Assembly: GCA_904380375.1 (NCBI GenBank) | Contig: CAJFID010000036.1 | Span: forward strand, 1 to 22,623 | Source: Avimonas intestinalis | GTDB taxonomy: Bacteria > Bacillota > Clostridia > Oscillospirales > Acutalibacteraceae | Length of the DNA stretch: 22,623 nucleotides | Direction: 5' to 3' | In this document: piece after piece, positions 8,121-16,008 of the stretch | Position numbering within the stretch: the first letter of the stretch is position 1 | How the letters are laid out: every line of letters starts with the position of its first letter | Notes under the pieces: generated by a model | Database searches by the model: none | Told to the model about the DNA's origin: nothing | Seen by the model: the letters and a program-made list of their open reading frames with translations, nothing else | Position numbers and translations under genes: made by a program

Positions 8121-8924
8121 TTAGCGGCCCTCACCGCCCGGCTCGCCCACCGTCCGCCCGTCCCTGCGGCGGTCCTCGTCAATCATGGCGTACAGCGCGG
8201 CGATGGCGTCGGAGAGGGAGCCCAGCTCGTCAATCAGCCCCTCCCGCACCGCGTCTTCGCCATCAAGGACGGTCCCCATGTCCATCACCAGCTCGTCGTT
8301 GTTGAGGCAGAGCTGGGTGAAACGCTCAGGAGGCATGTGCGAGTTGCCGGAGACAAAGCCGGTGATCCGCTCCTGCATCCGCTCAAAATACGAAAAAGCC
8401 TGGGGCACGCCCAGCACCAGCCCGTTCATCCGGACCGGATGCAGTGTCATGGTGGCGGTCGGCGCGATAAAGGAACGCTTGGCGGCCACCGCCAAGGGGA
8501 CCCCGATCGAATGCCCGCCGCCGAGCACCAGGGAAACGGTGGGCTTTTTCATCCCGGCGATCAGCTCGGCAATAGCCAGGCCCGCCTCAATGTCCCCGCC
8601 CACCGTGTTCAGGAGGATCAACAGCCCTTCAATATCCGTGCTTTCCTCAATCGCCACAAGCTGGGGGATCACGTGCTCGTATTTGGTGGTTTTGTTGTTG
8701 TCCGGCAGGACATAATGCCCCTCAATCTGCCCGATAATGGTCAGGCAGTGCAGGCTGTGCCGCCCGTTACGGGTGGTGACCGAGCCGGTTTCGGTCAGCT
8801 GGTCAAGCGGCACCTTCGGCGCGTCGTTGTCCTTAGAAGCGCCCTGCCTGCCGCTTTCCTCCGCTTGCGTGCCGGCAGGGGCGGAGGAAGCGGACAGCGG
8901 GCTGCGGAATGTGTTTTCTGGCAT
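8121..8924 (-). CDS. tepA: TepA/ClpP-like serine protease
   Basis: A 267-aa ClpP-fold protein of the TepA (YmfB) type. Following a disordered N-terminal ~45 residues come 'LLILLNTVGGDIEAGLAIAELI' (oxyanion/substrate region), the catalytic Ser139 in 'GGGHSIGVPLA', and the catalytic His162 in 'ATMTLHPVRM', followed by the family stretch 'GLVLGVPQAFSYFERMQERI'. The third triad residue is probably an Asp around 214-221. In Bacillus TepA has been linked to protein translocation and germination; which role applies here is unknown. The frame is open to 9059, but the ATG at 8924 with an AAGG about 10 nt upstream begins the conserved part. It immediately precedes spoIIIE, the known gene order. Confidence 0.88.
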   Translation of the reverse strand: MPENTFRSPLSASSAPAGTQAEESGRQGASKDNDAPKVPLDQLTETGSVTTRNGRHSLHCLTIIGQIEGHYVLPDNNKTTKYEHVIPQLVAIEESTDIEGLLILLNTVGGDIEAGLAIAELIAGMKKPTVSLVLGGGHSIGVPLAVAAKRSFIAPTATMTLHPVRMNGLVLGVPQAFSYFERMQERITGFVSGNSHMPPERFTQLCLNNDELVMDMGTVLDGEDAVREGLIDELGSLSDAIAALYAMIDEDRRRDGRTVGEPGGEGR

Positions 8925-8962
8925 CGTCGCCCATCCTTTCCGGGGAGGACGGACGGTTTCCT

Positions 8963-8995
8963 GCCGCCGGGAGCCAAAGCGGGTTTCCCGGCGGC
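8963..8995. repeat. 10-bp perfect inverted repeat upstream of tepA
   Basis: GCCGCCGGGA (8963-8972) pairs with TCCCGGCGGC (8986-8995) across a 13-nt loop in the 146-nt spacer between the dehydratase-like gene and tepA. There is no T run after it on the minus strand, so it is at best a weak terminator or a processing site. Confidence 0.45.
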
Positions 8996-9070
8996 GTTCC
9001 GTCCCCTTTTCCGGTTCATTGTTCCCGGAAAAAGGGGGATTATGCGCGGGCCAGGGCAAGCGCCGAAACC

Positions 9071-10411
9071 CTAAACGGTCTCGGCCGCCTTTTCGGCCGG
9101 GCGGGCCGATGCCGCCGGCTGAGCAGCCGGAGCGGTCCCTCCGGCTTTGCGGGCGGCTATGCGGGCGTTGGCCAGCATCAGCTTGATCCGGTTTTCCTGG
9201 TTGATCCGGGTCGCGCCAGCGTCGTAGTCGATGCAGACGATGTTGGCCTGGGGCATATTTTCCTTGATCTTGCGGACCATGCCCTTGCCGACGATGTGGT
9301 TGGGCAGGCAGCCGAAGGGCTGGGTGCAGACGATGTTGTTGATGCCCGAATCGATCAGCTCCAGCATCTCCCCGGTCAGCAGCCAGCCTTCGCCCATCTT
9401 GTTGCCGTAGCCGAGGTAGTTCTTGACCAGGCTCTTGAGATGGTCAAAGGTGCAGGGGGCGCGGAATTCCGGGTGCCGCTTAACGGCGGCGATCATCATC
9501 GCCTGCAGGCGCTTGACGTAGTTTTCCAGGAAGCCGGCGCCGAGGTAAGTGGCGGTTTTGCCGCCGTACAGCTTGTGATCGACCACCCGGTTGTCGCATT
9601 TGAAGAGGATGAAATCGGTCAGCCCCGGGACGACCGGCTCGCAGTCCTCCGAACGGAGAAATTCCTCAAGGTTGTTGTTGCCCAGCGGGGCGTATTTGAT
9701 ATAGATTTCCCCGACGATGCCCACCCGTACCTTTGGCACGCGGCGGACGGGGATGGCGGCGAAATCGTCCGCGATGCGGTCGAAATTCTCGCGGACATGT
9801 TCGGTTTTGAAGCTGCCCTTCTGGCTGAATTCGCCAACCAGGCGGTTCACCCATTTGTCGATGCGCCGGTCGGTTTCCCCCTCCACGATCTCGTAAGGAC
9901 GGCACTGGTTGGCCATGTGGACGATCAAATCGCCGTAGATCATGCCGAACGCCATCTGGCGGATCATGGTGAAGTTTAAGGAGAAGCCGGGGTTCTTTTC
10001 CAGCCCCGACAGGTTGACCGACACCACGGGGACATAATCGTATCCCGCCCGGTGCAGGGCCTTGCGCAGCAGGTGGATGTAGTTGGAGGCGCGGCAGCCG
10101 CCGCCGGTCTGGGTGATCAGCAGCCCGACCTTGTGCGGGTCGTATTTCCCGCTTTTGACCGCGTCAATCAGCTGGCCGATGACCAGCAGCGCAGGATAGC
10201 AGGTGTCGTTGTGGACATACTTCAGCCCTTCATCCACAATCCCGCGGTGGTTGGTGGTCAGCATATCAATTTTGAATCCGTGTAGTTCAAACACCCGCTT
10301 GAGCATGGTGAAATGCACGGGGAGCATCTGGGGCATCAGCAGGGTGTACTCCTGCTTCATCTCCTCGGTAAAAAGGAGACGGCCTTGTTCGTTGTATACA
10401 AGCTCTGCCAT
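9071..10411 (-). CDS. 2-hydroxyacyl-CoA dehydratase-like subunit (COG3581 type)
   Basis: A 446-aa protein of the HgdB/COG3581 type, the group that forms Fe-S-containing dehydratase components reduced by an ATP-driven activase. Candidate cluster cysteines include C71 in 'NDTCYPA', C106 in 'TGGGCRASN', C170, and C362/C368 in 'CTQPFGCLPNH'; C71, C106 and C368 are in the contexts that look most conserved. The last ~25 residues are Ala/Pro-rich and probably disordered. The start at 10411 has AAAGGA about 8 nt upstream. It begins 35 nt after the end of the activase gene and is surely co-transcribed. In many Firmicutes, as I recall, this module is fused to the C terminus of the activase. No CoA-transferase or known fermentation enzyme lies beside it, so the substrate is unknown. 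Confidence 0.85.
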   Translation of the reverse strand: MAELVYNEQGRLLFTEEMKQEYTLLMPQMLPVHFTMLKRVFELHGFKIDMLTTNHRGIVDEGLKYVHNDTCYPALLVIGQLIDAVKSGKYDPHKVGLLITQTGGGCRASNYIHLLRKALHRAGYDYVPVVSVNLSGLEKNPGFSLNFTMIRQMAFGMIYGDLIVHMANQCRPYEIVEGETDRRIDKWVNRLVGEFSQKGSFKTEHVRENFDRIADDFAAIPVRRVPKVRVGIVGEIYIKYAPLGNNNLEEFLRSEDCEPVVPGLTDFILFKCDNRVVDHKLYGGKTATYLGAGFLENYVKRLQAMMIAAVKRHPEFRAPCTFDHLKSLVKNYLGYGNKMGEGWLLTGEMLELIDSGINNIVCTQPFGCLPNHIVGKGMVRKIKENMPQANIVCIDYDAGATRINQENRIKLMLANARIAARKAGGTAPAAQPAASARPAEKAAETV

Positions 10412-10446
10412 ACAAAAATTCCTTTCTGGGAGTAACGGACGGCCCG

Positions 10447-13401
10447 TTAGACCGCTTTTGCCTGGCCGGCTTCGGCCGCCTGCTCCGCCCGGCGGGCGTC
10501 AATCGCCGCCAGCAGGGAGCGGATGCGGATGCGCACCGCGCCGAGGTTGTTGATCTCGTCGATTTTAAGCTGGGTGTACAGCTTGCCGCCCTTTTCAAGG
10601 ATGGAACGGACCTCGTCGGTGGTGATGGCGTCAATCCCGCAGCCAAAGGAGACGAGCTGCACCAGCTGCATATCCGGCTGGGTGGTGACGTATTCCGCCG
10701 CGCTGTACAGGCGGGAGTGGTAGGTCCACTGGTTGAGCACATGGACCGGCTGCTTGGGCTCCATCCAAGCGACCGCGTCCTCGGTGACCACGGTCAGCCC
10801 AAAGGAGGCGATCAGCGCATCAATGCCGTGGTTGATTTCCGGGTCGACATGGTAGGGCCGGCCGGACAGGACGATGATGTCCCGCCCCTTAGCCCGCGCT
10901 TCGGCGATCATCTCAGCCCCCTTGTCCCGCAGCATCCCCAGATAGGCGGTGTAGGCGGCGTAAGCGGCCTTGCTCGCCGCCTTGACCTCCCCGGCGGGGA
11001 TGCCGAACTCCTGCCCGAAGTATTCCGCCGCCTTTTTGGCAAAGTCGCGCGGGCGGTGCATCCCAAAATAGGGGTGCAGGAAACGGGTTTTCTTGAGCGC
11101 CAGGACGTTGGCGTCAATCAGCTCGGGATAATACGCGACCACGGGACAGTTGTAGTGGTTGTCCCCTTTGCCCTCGTCGAAGTTGTAGGGCAGGCAGGGG
11201 TAGAAGATCGCGTCAACATCCATGTCGAGCAGCTTTTCAATATGCCCGTGGATCAGCTTCGCCGGGTAGCACACCGTATCCGAGGGGATGGTATGCTGCC
11301 CGCAGGCATACAGGCTGCGGGAGGACTCGGGGGAGAGCACCACCTCAAACCCGAGCTTGGTAAAGAAGGTGTACCAGAAGGGGAGGTTTTCAAACATATT
11401 CAGCGCCATCGGCAGGCCGATGCGGCCCCGCCGGTTTTCCCCGCCGTGCAGGGAGCGCAGGTAGTCGTATTTCCATTTGTACAGGTTGGGCACGTCCTTG
11501 TGGTCGCCCTTGCCGAGCGGGCGCTCGCACCGGTTGCCGGAGATAAAGCGCCGTTTGTCGCCAAAGGTGTTGATGGTGAGCAGGCAGCGGTTGCCGCACA
11601 GCCCGCACTGGGCGGATTTGGCGTTGTGGACGAAATGCTCCAGCTCCTCCGGCCCCAGCAGGGTGCTGTGGGAAAGGTGCTGCTCCCGGGCGGCGAGCGC
11701 CGCGCCGTAGGCACCCATAATGCCGGCGATAGTGGGACGGATGACCTCCGTGCCCAGCTCCAGCTCAAAGCTGCGCAGCACCGCGTCGTTTAGGAAGGTG
11801 CCGCCCTGCACCACGATGTGCTGCCCAAGCTCGGACGGGCTGGAGGCGCGGATGACCTTGTAGATCGCGTTTTTGACGATGCTGATCGACAGGCCGGCCG
11901 AGATGTCGTCCACCCCGGCGCCTTCCTTCTGCGCCTGCTTGACCGAGGAGTTCATAAACACCGTGCAGCGGGAGCCGAGGTCGACCGGCTTTTCCGCGAA
12001 CAGGCCGAGCGCGGCAAAATCCGCGATCGAGTACCCCAGCGCCTTGGCGAAGGTTTCAATGAAGGAGCCACAGCCGGAGGAGCAGGCCTCGTTGAGCATG
12101 ATGCTGTCGATTGCGCCGTTGCGGATCTTGAAGCACTTCATATCCTGGCCGCCGATGTCAATGATAAAATCCACCTGCGGGTTGAAGTGGGCGGCGGCGC
12201 GGTAATGCGCGACCGTTTCCACCAGCCCGAGGTCGATGTTGAACGCGTTTTTCACCAGATCCTCGCCGTAGCCGGTGGCGGCGCTCCCCTTGATGGTGAC
12301 CCGGTCCCCGAAGCGGCGGTAGATTTCCTTCAGCTGGTCGAGCACCACGGCCACCGGGTTGCCTCCGTTTGAAGCGTAATAGGTGTACAGCAGCCCGCCG
12401 TCCGGCGTAATCAGCGCCAGCTTGGTGGTGGTGGAGCCGGCGTCCACGCCGAGGTAGGCATCCCCCGTATAGCCGTCCACGTCAATGGCCGGGGGACAGT
12501 GGGCGGCGTGCCGGGCCGAAAATGCCTCGTAATCCTCCTTGGAGGCAAAGAGGGGGGGGAGGGTGTTGGTGGTATTTTTCTGCGCCGAAGCGTTGTCAAT
12601 CCGACGGAGCAGCCCCTCAAACGGCATGGCCGCGACGTTGCCGGCGTAGACCGCCGCGCCGACCGCGACAAACACGTCGGCGTTGTCCGGGAAAACGGCC
12701 TGCTCGGGGGTGAGGTGCAGGGTCTCCACAAACCGGCGGCGCAGGCCGCTTAGGAAGTAGAGCGGGCCGCCTAAGAACAGCACCTTGCCCTTGATCTCCC
12801 GCCCCTGGGCCAGGCCGGCGATGGTCTGGTTGACCACGGCCTGGAAGATGCTGGCCGCGACGTCCTCCTTGCGCGCGCCCTGGTTGAGCAGGGGCTGGAT
12901 GTCCGACTTGGCGAACACCCCGCAACGGGAGGCGATGGCGTACAGCTTTTCATAATGCTCGCTCAGCTCATTGAGCTTGTCCGGCGTGACGTTGAGCAGG
13001 GTGGCCATCTGGTCAATGAAGGCGCCGGTGCCGCCGGCGCAGGAGCCGTTCATCCGCTCCTCAAGCCCGCCGGTCAGGAAGATGATCTTCGCGTCCTCGC
13101 CCCCCAGCTCGACCACCACGTCGGTGTCAGGGATGAAACGCTCCACCGCGCCGGCGGTGGCGAACACCTCCTGTACGAATTCCAGGTCGGCGGCCTTGGC
13201 GACGCCGAGCCCGGCCGAACCGGTGACGGCGACCTGCACCTCCTGCCCCCGGAGCCGGGGCTCCAGCAGGCGGAGCATCTCCGCCGTCTTCTCCCGCACC
13301 TTGGACATGTGGCGCTCATACGTCTTAAACAGGGTGTTGTCCTGGTCGTCCAGAAGGACGACTTTCACGGTCGTAGATCCAATATCAATTCCGATGCGCA
13401 A
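10447..13401 (-). CDS. Tandem-domain acyl-CoA dehydratase activase with DUF2229 (BadF/BadG/BcrA/BcrD ATPase family)
   Basis: A 984-aa protein with two ASKHA ATPase modules followed by a dehydratase-like part. Module 1 has GIDIGSTT at 4-11, 'VELGGEDAKI', and cysteines C121 ('NGSCAGGTGAF') and C160 ('ASRCGVF'), which in HgdC-type activases hold a [4Fe-4S] cluster at the dimer interface. Module 2 repeats this: GVDAGSTT at about 318-325, 'IDIGGQDMK', C440/C444 ('NEACSSGCGSF') and C479. Next comes a Cys cluster, CGLCGNRC at 599-606 with C625, then the DUF2229-type region with 'SDTVCYPAKLIHGH' and 'FGCGID'. The start is TTG at 13401, 7 nt from a perfect AGGAGG (13409-13414); upstream residues are not family-like. 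It most likely uses ATP to push low-potential electrons onto the partner encoded at 9071-10411. The substrate is unknown. Confidence 0.88.
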   Translation of the reverse strand: MRIGIDIGSTTVKVVLLDDQDNTLFKTYERHMSKVREKTAEMLRLLEPRLRGQEVQVAVTGSAGLGVAKAADLEFVQEVFATAGAVERFIPDTDVVVELGGEDAKIIFLTGGLEERMNGSCAGGTGAFIDQMATLLNVTPDKLNELSEHYEKLYAIASRCGVFAKSDIQPLLNQGARKEDVAASIFQAVVNQTIAGLAQGREIKGKVLFLGGPLYFLSGLRRRFVETLHLTPEQAVFPDNADVFVAVGAAVYAGNVAAMPFEGLLRRIDNASAQKNTTNTLPPLFASKEDYEAFSARHAAHCPPAIDVDGYTGDAYLGVDAGSTTTKLALITPDGGLLYTYYASNGGNPVAVVLDQLKEIYRRFGDRVTIKGSAATGYGEDLVKNAFNIDLGLVETVAHYRAAAHFNPQVDFIIDIGGQDMKCFKIRNGAIDSIMLNEACSSGCGSFIETFAKALGYSIADFAALGLFAEKPVDLGSRCTVFMNSSVKQAQKEGAGVDDISAGLSISIVKNAIYKVIRASSPSELGQHIVVQGGTFLNDAVLRSFELELGTEVIRPTIAGIMGAYGAALAAREQHLSHSTLLGPEELEHFVHNAKSAQCGLCGNRCLLTINTFGDKRRFISGNRCERPLGKGDHKDVPNLYKWKYDYLRSLHGGENRRGRIGLPMALNMFENLPFWYTFFTKLGFEVVLSPESSRSLYACGQHTIPSDTVCYPAKLIHGHIEKLLDMDVDAIFYPCLPYNFDEGKGDNHYNCPVVAYYPELIDANVLALKKTRFLHPYFGMHRPRDFAKKAAEYFGQEFGIPAGEVKAASKAAYAAYTAYLGMLRDKGAEMIAEARAKGRDIIVLSGRPYHVDPEINHGIDALIASFGLTVVTEDAVAWMEPKQPVHVLNQWTYHSRLYSAAEYVTTQPDMQLVQLVSFGCGIDAITTDEVRSILEKGGKLYTQLKIDEINNLGAVRIRIRSLLAAIDARRAEQAAEAGQAKAV

Positions 13402-13429
13402 AACAGGGCCTCCTAACAACCTATGGTAT

Positions 13430-13457
13430 AAGGGATGGCAAGCGGCCGCCATCCCTT
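13430..13457. repeat. Hairpin in the 5' UTR of the activase gene
   Basis: AAGGGATGGC (13430-13439) pairs perfectly with GCCATCCCTT (13448-13457), loop 8 nt. It lies within the ~100-nt untranslated leader between the promoter at 13511-13539 and the SD. There is no T run after it. It could stabilise the mRNA or be a protein-binding site. Confidence 0.6.
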
Positions 13458-13510
13458 GTGGGTGCCTGGGGATAACCTGCCGGACGGAAATGCAGTCTCG
13501 GCATCACTTC

Positions 13511-13539
13511 ATTATAGCACCTGCACGCGGGAAGAGCAA
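13511..13539 (-). promoter_or_regulatory. Promoter of the activase/dehydratase genes
   Basis: Minus strand: -35 TTGCTC (13534-13539), 17-nt spacer, -10 TATAAT (13511-13516) preceded by TGC (extended -10). The expected start is around 13504. This is the only clear promoter for the leftward gene run starting with the activase. Confidence 0.8.
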
Positions 13540-13601
13540 GCGAAAACCGTGCTTTATTCGTCTTTTTGCCATGTTGGTTTCTGGTAATAAAGTAGGAAAA
13601 T

Positions 13602-13630
13602 TTGTTGCGCAGCTGGCCTCGGGGTAGTAT
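13602..13630 (+). promoter_or_regulatory. Promoter of the lipoprotein gene
   Basis: -35 TTGTTG (13602-13607), 17-nt spacer, -10 TAGTAT (13625-13630). An overlapping TATACT at 13628-13633 is an alternative. It lies about 50 nt before the start codon of the lipoprotein and diverges from the activase promoter. Confidence 0.6.
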
Positions 13631-13678
13631 ACTTCAAGGTAGGATACCTGCTTAAACAAGAAAAAGGAGAGATTTGCA

Positions 13679-14914
13679 TTGAAAGCGGCAGAGGTATTGG
13701 GAGGGCTTTTGTTGCTCTGCCTGCTGCTAGCCGGATGCGATTCCGCCGGGACAGCAGAAGAGGGCGGTAAGCAGGAGGTCGGCTCCGTTATATCAACCGG
13801 GGAACCACAGGCAGGCGAGGATACGCTGGAATCGACAGAATCGGTTTTCTTTTTTGACGGCTATTCCAACGGTTTGGGTGGGGATATCCTGGAAGATGGC
13901 TTGCGAATTCCTTCATCGTTCGGGGATGACAGCCGGCGGGAAAGGACAGTGGCGGCTCTTCAAAGGTGGGGCGTGTATCAGCAAACGCCGGCTCACACAG
14001 TCAGCCGAGGGGAAAGAACGCTTTTGGAGCTTTATTCGGAGGAAGAAAAAAGGGCAACCGGTGTCGTTTTCCATCTGTGGTCGCAGCAAGGAGCATCAGC
14101 GGATCCACGGCGCAAGGAGCAGTCCGCAGCGTGGGCGGAGACAGAGACGTATTGTGCGTTGCTTCGCTGGGATGGATTTGAGAAACTGGGAACACTTGCC
14201 TACAACAGCGATTCCAGCCGGAGGACATTGCAGGAAAGCTTTTCGGACCTGGGAGGAAACCAGCAGGCGTATATTACATATGAGTATGCGCCAGGCATCC
14301 CGTTTCCGATCATTTCCCGGTGCCAGAATACCTCCGCAGGACATGGAGAGATAACGGAGTTTTCGCCTAACCTTTGGGATATCCTGAATCGGCCGCAACG
14401 TTTTTGCCTATACAAGGAAAAAATGGAGTTCGACGAGACGGGCCAATGGCAAGGCTATGACGGCGGCTTTCACGCAGGCAACCGTGCGTCCTGTCTATAT
14501 GATGGGACAGGACAGCTGCAAACCATCCGGGAGGAATCCGACGAGTTGGCTATGGATGGAGGAAGCCCCGTCATCGGCGAAATCGACTTTGGTTATCAAA
14601 ACGACCGGCTGGATACCGTGTGTTACTGGTTCGACCATAGGGGCGGATCGACCGACGACAGCAGCGGCGTGATCGCATATGACGGGCAGGGCCGCCCTCA
14701 ATATAAAGAATATTATGTTACACATGGCGCACACTATTGCGTTTATCTTTATGAAGGCGCCGAGACAAGGCCATGGCTCTGCCTGGAGTTTTGCAGTCAG
14801 GCCGTTGGCCCGCAGGACGAAGACGGCGTTTATGCCGGCTGTGCTTTTCTTGCATACCTTTTTCAGAACGAGCAGGAAAGCAACGGCTCTATTGTACCGA
14901 TGACGGCTGAATAA
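13679..14914 (+). CDS. Lipoprotein of unknown function
   Basis: A 411-aa secreted lipoprotein. The start is TTG at 13679, with AAGGAG (13664-13669) 9 nt upstream. A short hydrophobic signal peptide leads to the lipobox LLLAGC with Cys20 as the lipidated residue, followed by an acidic, Ser/Thr/Gly-rich linker. The mature part has no domain I recognise. It is rich in Tyr, Trp and acidic residues and contains two short YD-repeat-like pieces ('YDGTGQLQTIREES' and 'YDGQGRPQYKEYY') about 70 residues apart, so a beta-rich extracellular fold is likely. Its GC content is visibly lower than that of genes on either side, which suggests a later arrival or relaxed codon bias. It ends 27 nt before coaX and may be co-transcribed with it. 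Confidence 0.8.
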   Translation: MKAAEVLGGLLLLCLLLAGCDSAGTAEEGGKQEVGSVISTGEPQAGEDTLESTESVFFFDGYSNGLGGDILEDGLRIPSSFGDDSRRERTVAALQRWGVYQQTPAHTVSRGERTLLELYSEEEKRATGVVFHLWSQQGASADPRRKEQSAAWAETETYCALLRWDGFEKLGTLAYNSDSSRRTLQESFSDLGGNQQAYITYEYAPGIPFPIISRCQNTSAGHGEITEFSPNLWDILNRPQRFCLYKEKMEFDETGQWQGYDGGFHAGNRASCLYDGTGQLQTIREESDELAMDGGSPVIGEIDFGYQNDRLDTVCYWFDHRGGSTDDSSGVIAYDGQGRPQYKEYYVTHGAHYCVYLYEGAETRPWLCLEFCSQAVGPQDEDGVYAGCAFLAYLFQNEQESNGSIVPMTAE

Positions 14915-14941
14915 CTATGGCTTTGGGAAGGGATGAATGGT

Positions 14942-15739
14942 ATGCTGCTGGCCCTGGATATGGGGAATACGAATATTACCATCGGGGTTTTTGAGGGGGA
15001 GAAGCTGAGGCTGGAATCCCGCATTGCCACCGACCACACCAAAATGGAGGATCAGTACGCTGTGGAGCTGCTCGATATCCTGCGGCTGTACGGGGTCAAC
15101 GAGCGGGAATTTGAAGGGGCGGTGATCTCCTCGGTGGTTCCGCCGCTCAACCAGGTGATCCGCCGGGCGGTGGAAAAGGTGACAGGGGTGTCCCCGCTCC
15201 TGGTCGGGCCGGGGATCAAGACCGGGCTGGACGTGCGGATTGACAACCCGGCCCAGCTCGGCGCCGACCTGCTGGTGGGCGCGGTGGCCGCCATCGCGCG
15301 TTTCGGCGCCCCCTGCATTATCTGGGACCTCGGCACCGCGACCACGGTGTCGGTGGTCGATAAGAACGGCGTGTTCCGCGGCGGCGCGATCATGCCGGGG
15401 GTAGGGGTATCCTTTGATACGCTCGCCTCCCGTGCTTCCCAGCTCCAGCGCATCAGCTTTGAAGCGCCGGAAAAAGTGGTGGGCGGGAGCACCATCGCCA
15501 GTATGCAGTCCGGCGCGGTGTACGGGACGGCGGCTATGCTGGACGGGATGTGCGACCGGATAGAGGAGGAAATGGGCTATTCCATGACAGTGGTGGCGAC
15601 CGGCGGCCTGGGGCGGGAGATCGTCCGCCACTGCAAGCGGGAGATCACCTACGACGACACCCTCCTGCTGACCGGGCTGTACCGGATTTACGAGAAGAAC
15701 CAAGAGAAGGGCAAGGAGAAAGAAAAAGGGAAAAGGTGA
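14942..15739 (+). CDS. coaX: Type III pantothenate kinase
   Basis: Phosphorylates pantothenate with ATP, the first step of coenzyme A synthesis in the cytoplasm. Landmarks of the ASKHA-fold CoaX family: 'LALDMGNTNITIGVF' at the N terminus (phosphate-binding DxGNTN, residues 6-11), 'GPGIKTGLDVRIDNPAQLGADLLVGAVAA' with the catalytic Asp about residue 109, 'DLGTATTVSVVD' at 129-140 and 'GGAIMPGVGVS'. Two in-frame ATGs are possible. The ATG at 14942 has GGGAAGGG (14925-14932) 9 nt upstream and matches the family's usual start; the ATG at 14933 touches the SD. That gives 265 aa. The C-terminal tail is Lys/Glu-rich. Type III enzymes are not feedback-inhibited by CoA. A possible pantothenate importer lies two genes downstream. 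Confidence 0.94.
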   Translation: MLLALDMGNTNITIGVFEGEKLRLESRIATDHTKMEDQYAVELLDILRLYGVNEREFEGAVISSVVPPLNQVIRRAVEKVTGVSPLLVGPGIKTGLDVRIDNPAQLGADLLVGAVAAIARFGAPCIIWDLGTATTVSVVDKNGVFRGGAIMPGVGVSFDTLASRASQLQRISFEAPEKVVGGSTIASMQSGAVYGTAAMLDGMCDRIEEEMGYSMTVVATGGLGREIVRHCKREITYDDTLLLTGLYRIYEKNQEKGKEKEKGKR

Positions 15740-16008
15740 ACGGGCGGCCCGAAAGGCCGGGCCCCGGTTTGGAGCAAGAACCCGCGGCCGCAGGGAAACC
15801 CAATGAATGGATCAGCTCCCACGCGGTCCGCCGTTAAGGGCTTTGACGGGGATGGCGTGCCTGCCGCTGTATTACGGCGGGCAACGGGATGCCAACCCGC
15901 CGCTTGCCGGGGTGTATGAACGGTCAAAAGCGTGCCTCCTTGGCAATACGGCGCGCCATCCCGGAACAGGAGGGCGTTCCGGTAAATAGAGGAAGGGGTG
16001 GCTGCCGG
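15740..16008 (+). other. Spacer between coaX and the aadE-like gene
   Basis: 269 nt with no gene that I can support. A GC-rich imperfect inverted repeat starts just after the coaX stop (about 15742-15764, arms around a GAAA loop) but has no T run. TTGACG at 15843-15848 lacks a well-spaced -10. In-frame stops at 15984-15989 separate the downstream gene from any upstream extension. Confidence 0.5.

Noticed and set aside
14915..15703. 262-codon open frame on the minus strand
   Set aside because: Antisense shadow of coaX, no SD, His/Pro-rich composition.
15843..15875. Promoter TTGACG ... TATTAC before the aadE-like gene
   Set aside because: Spacer of 21 nt is too long, and no better -10 lies at 16-18 nt.
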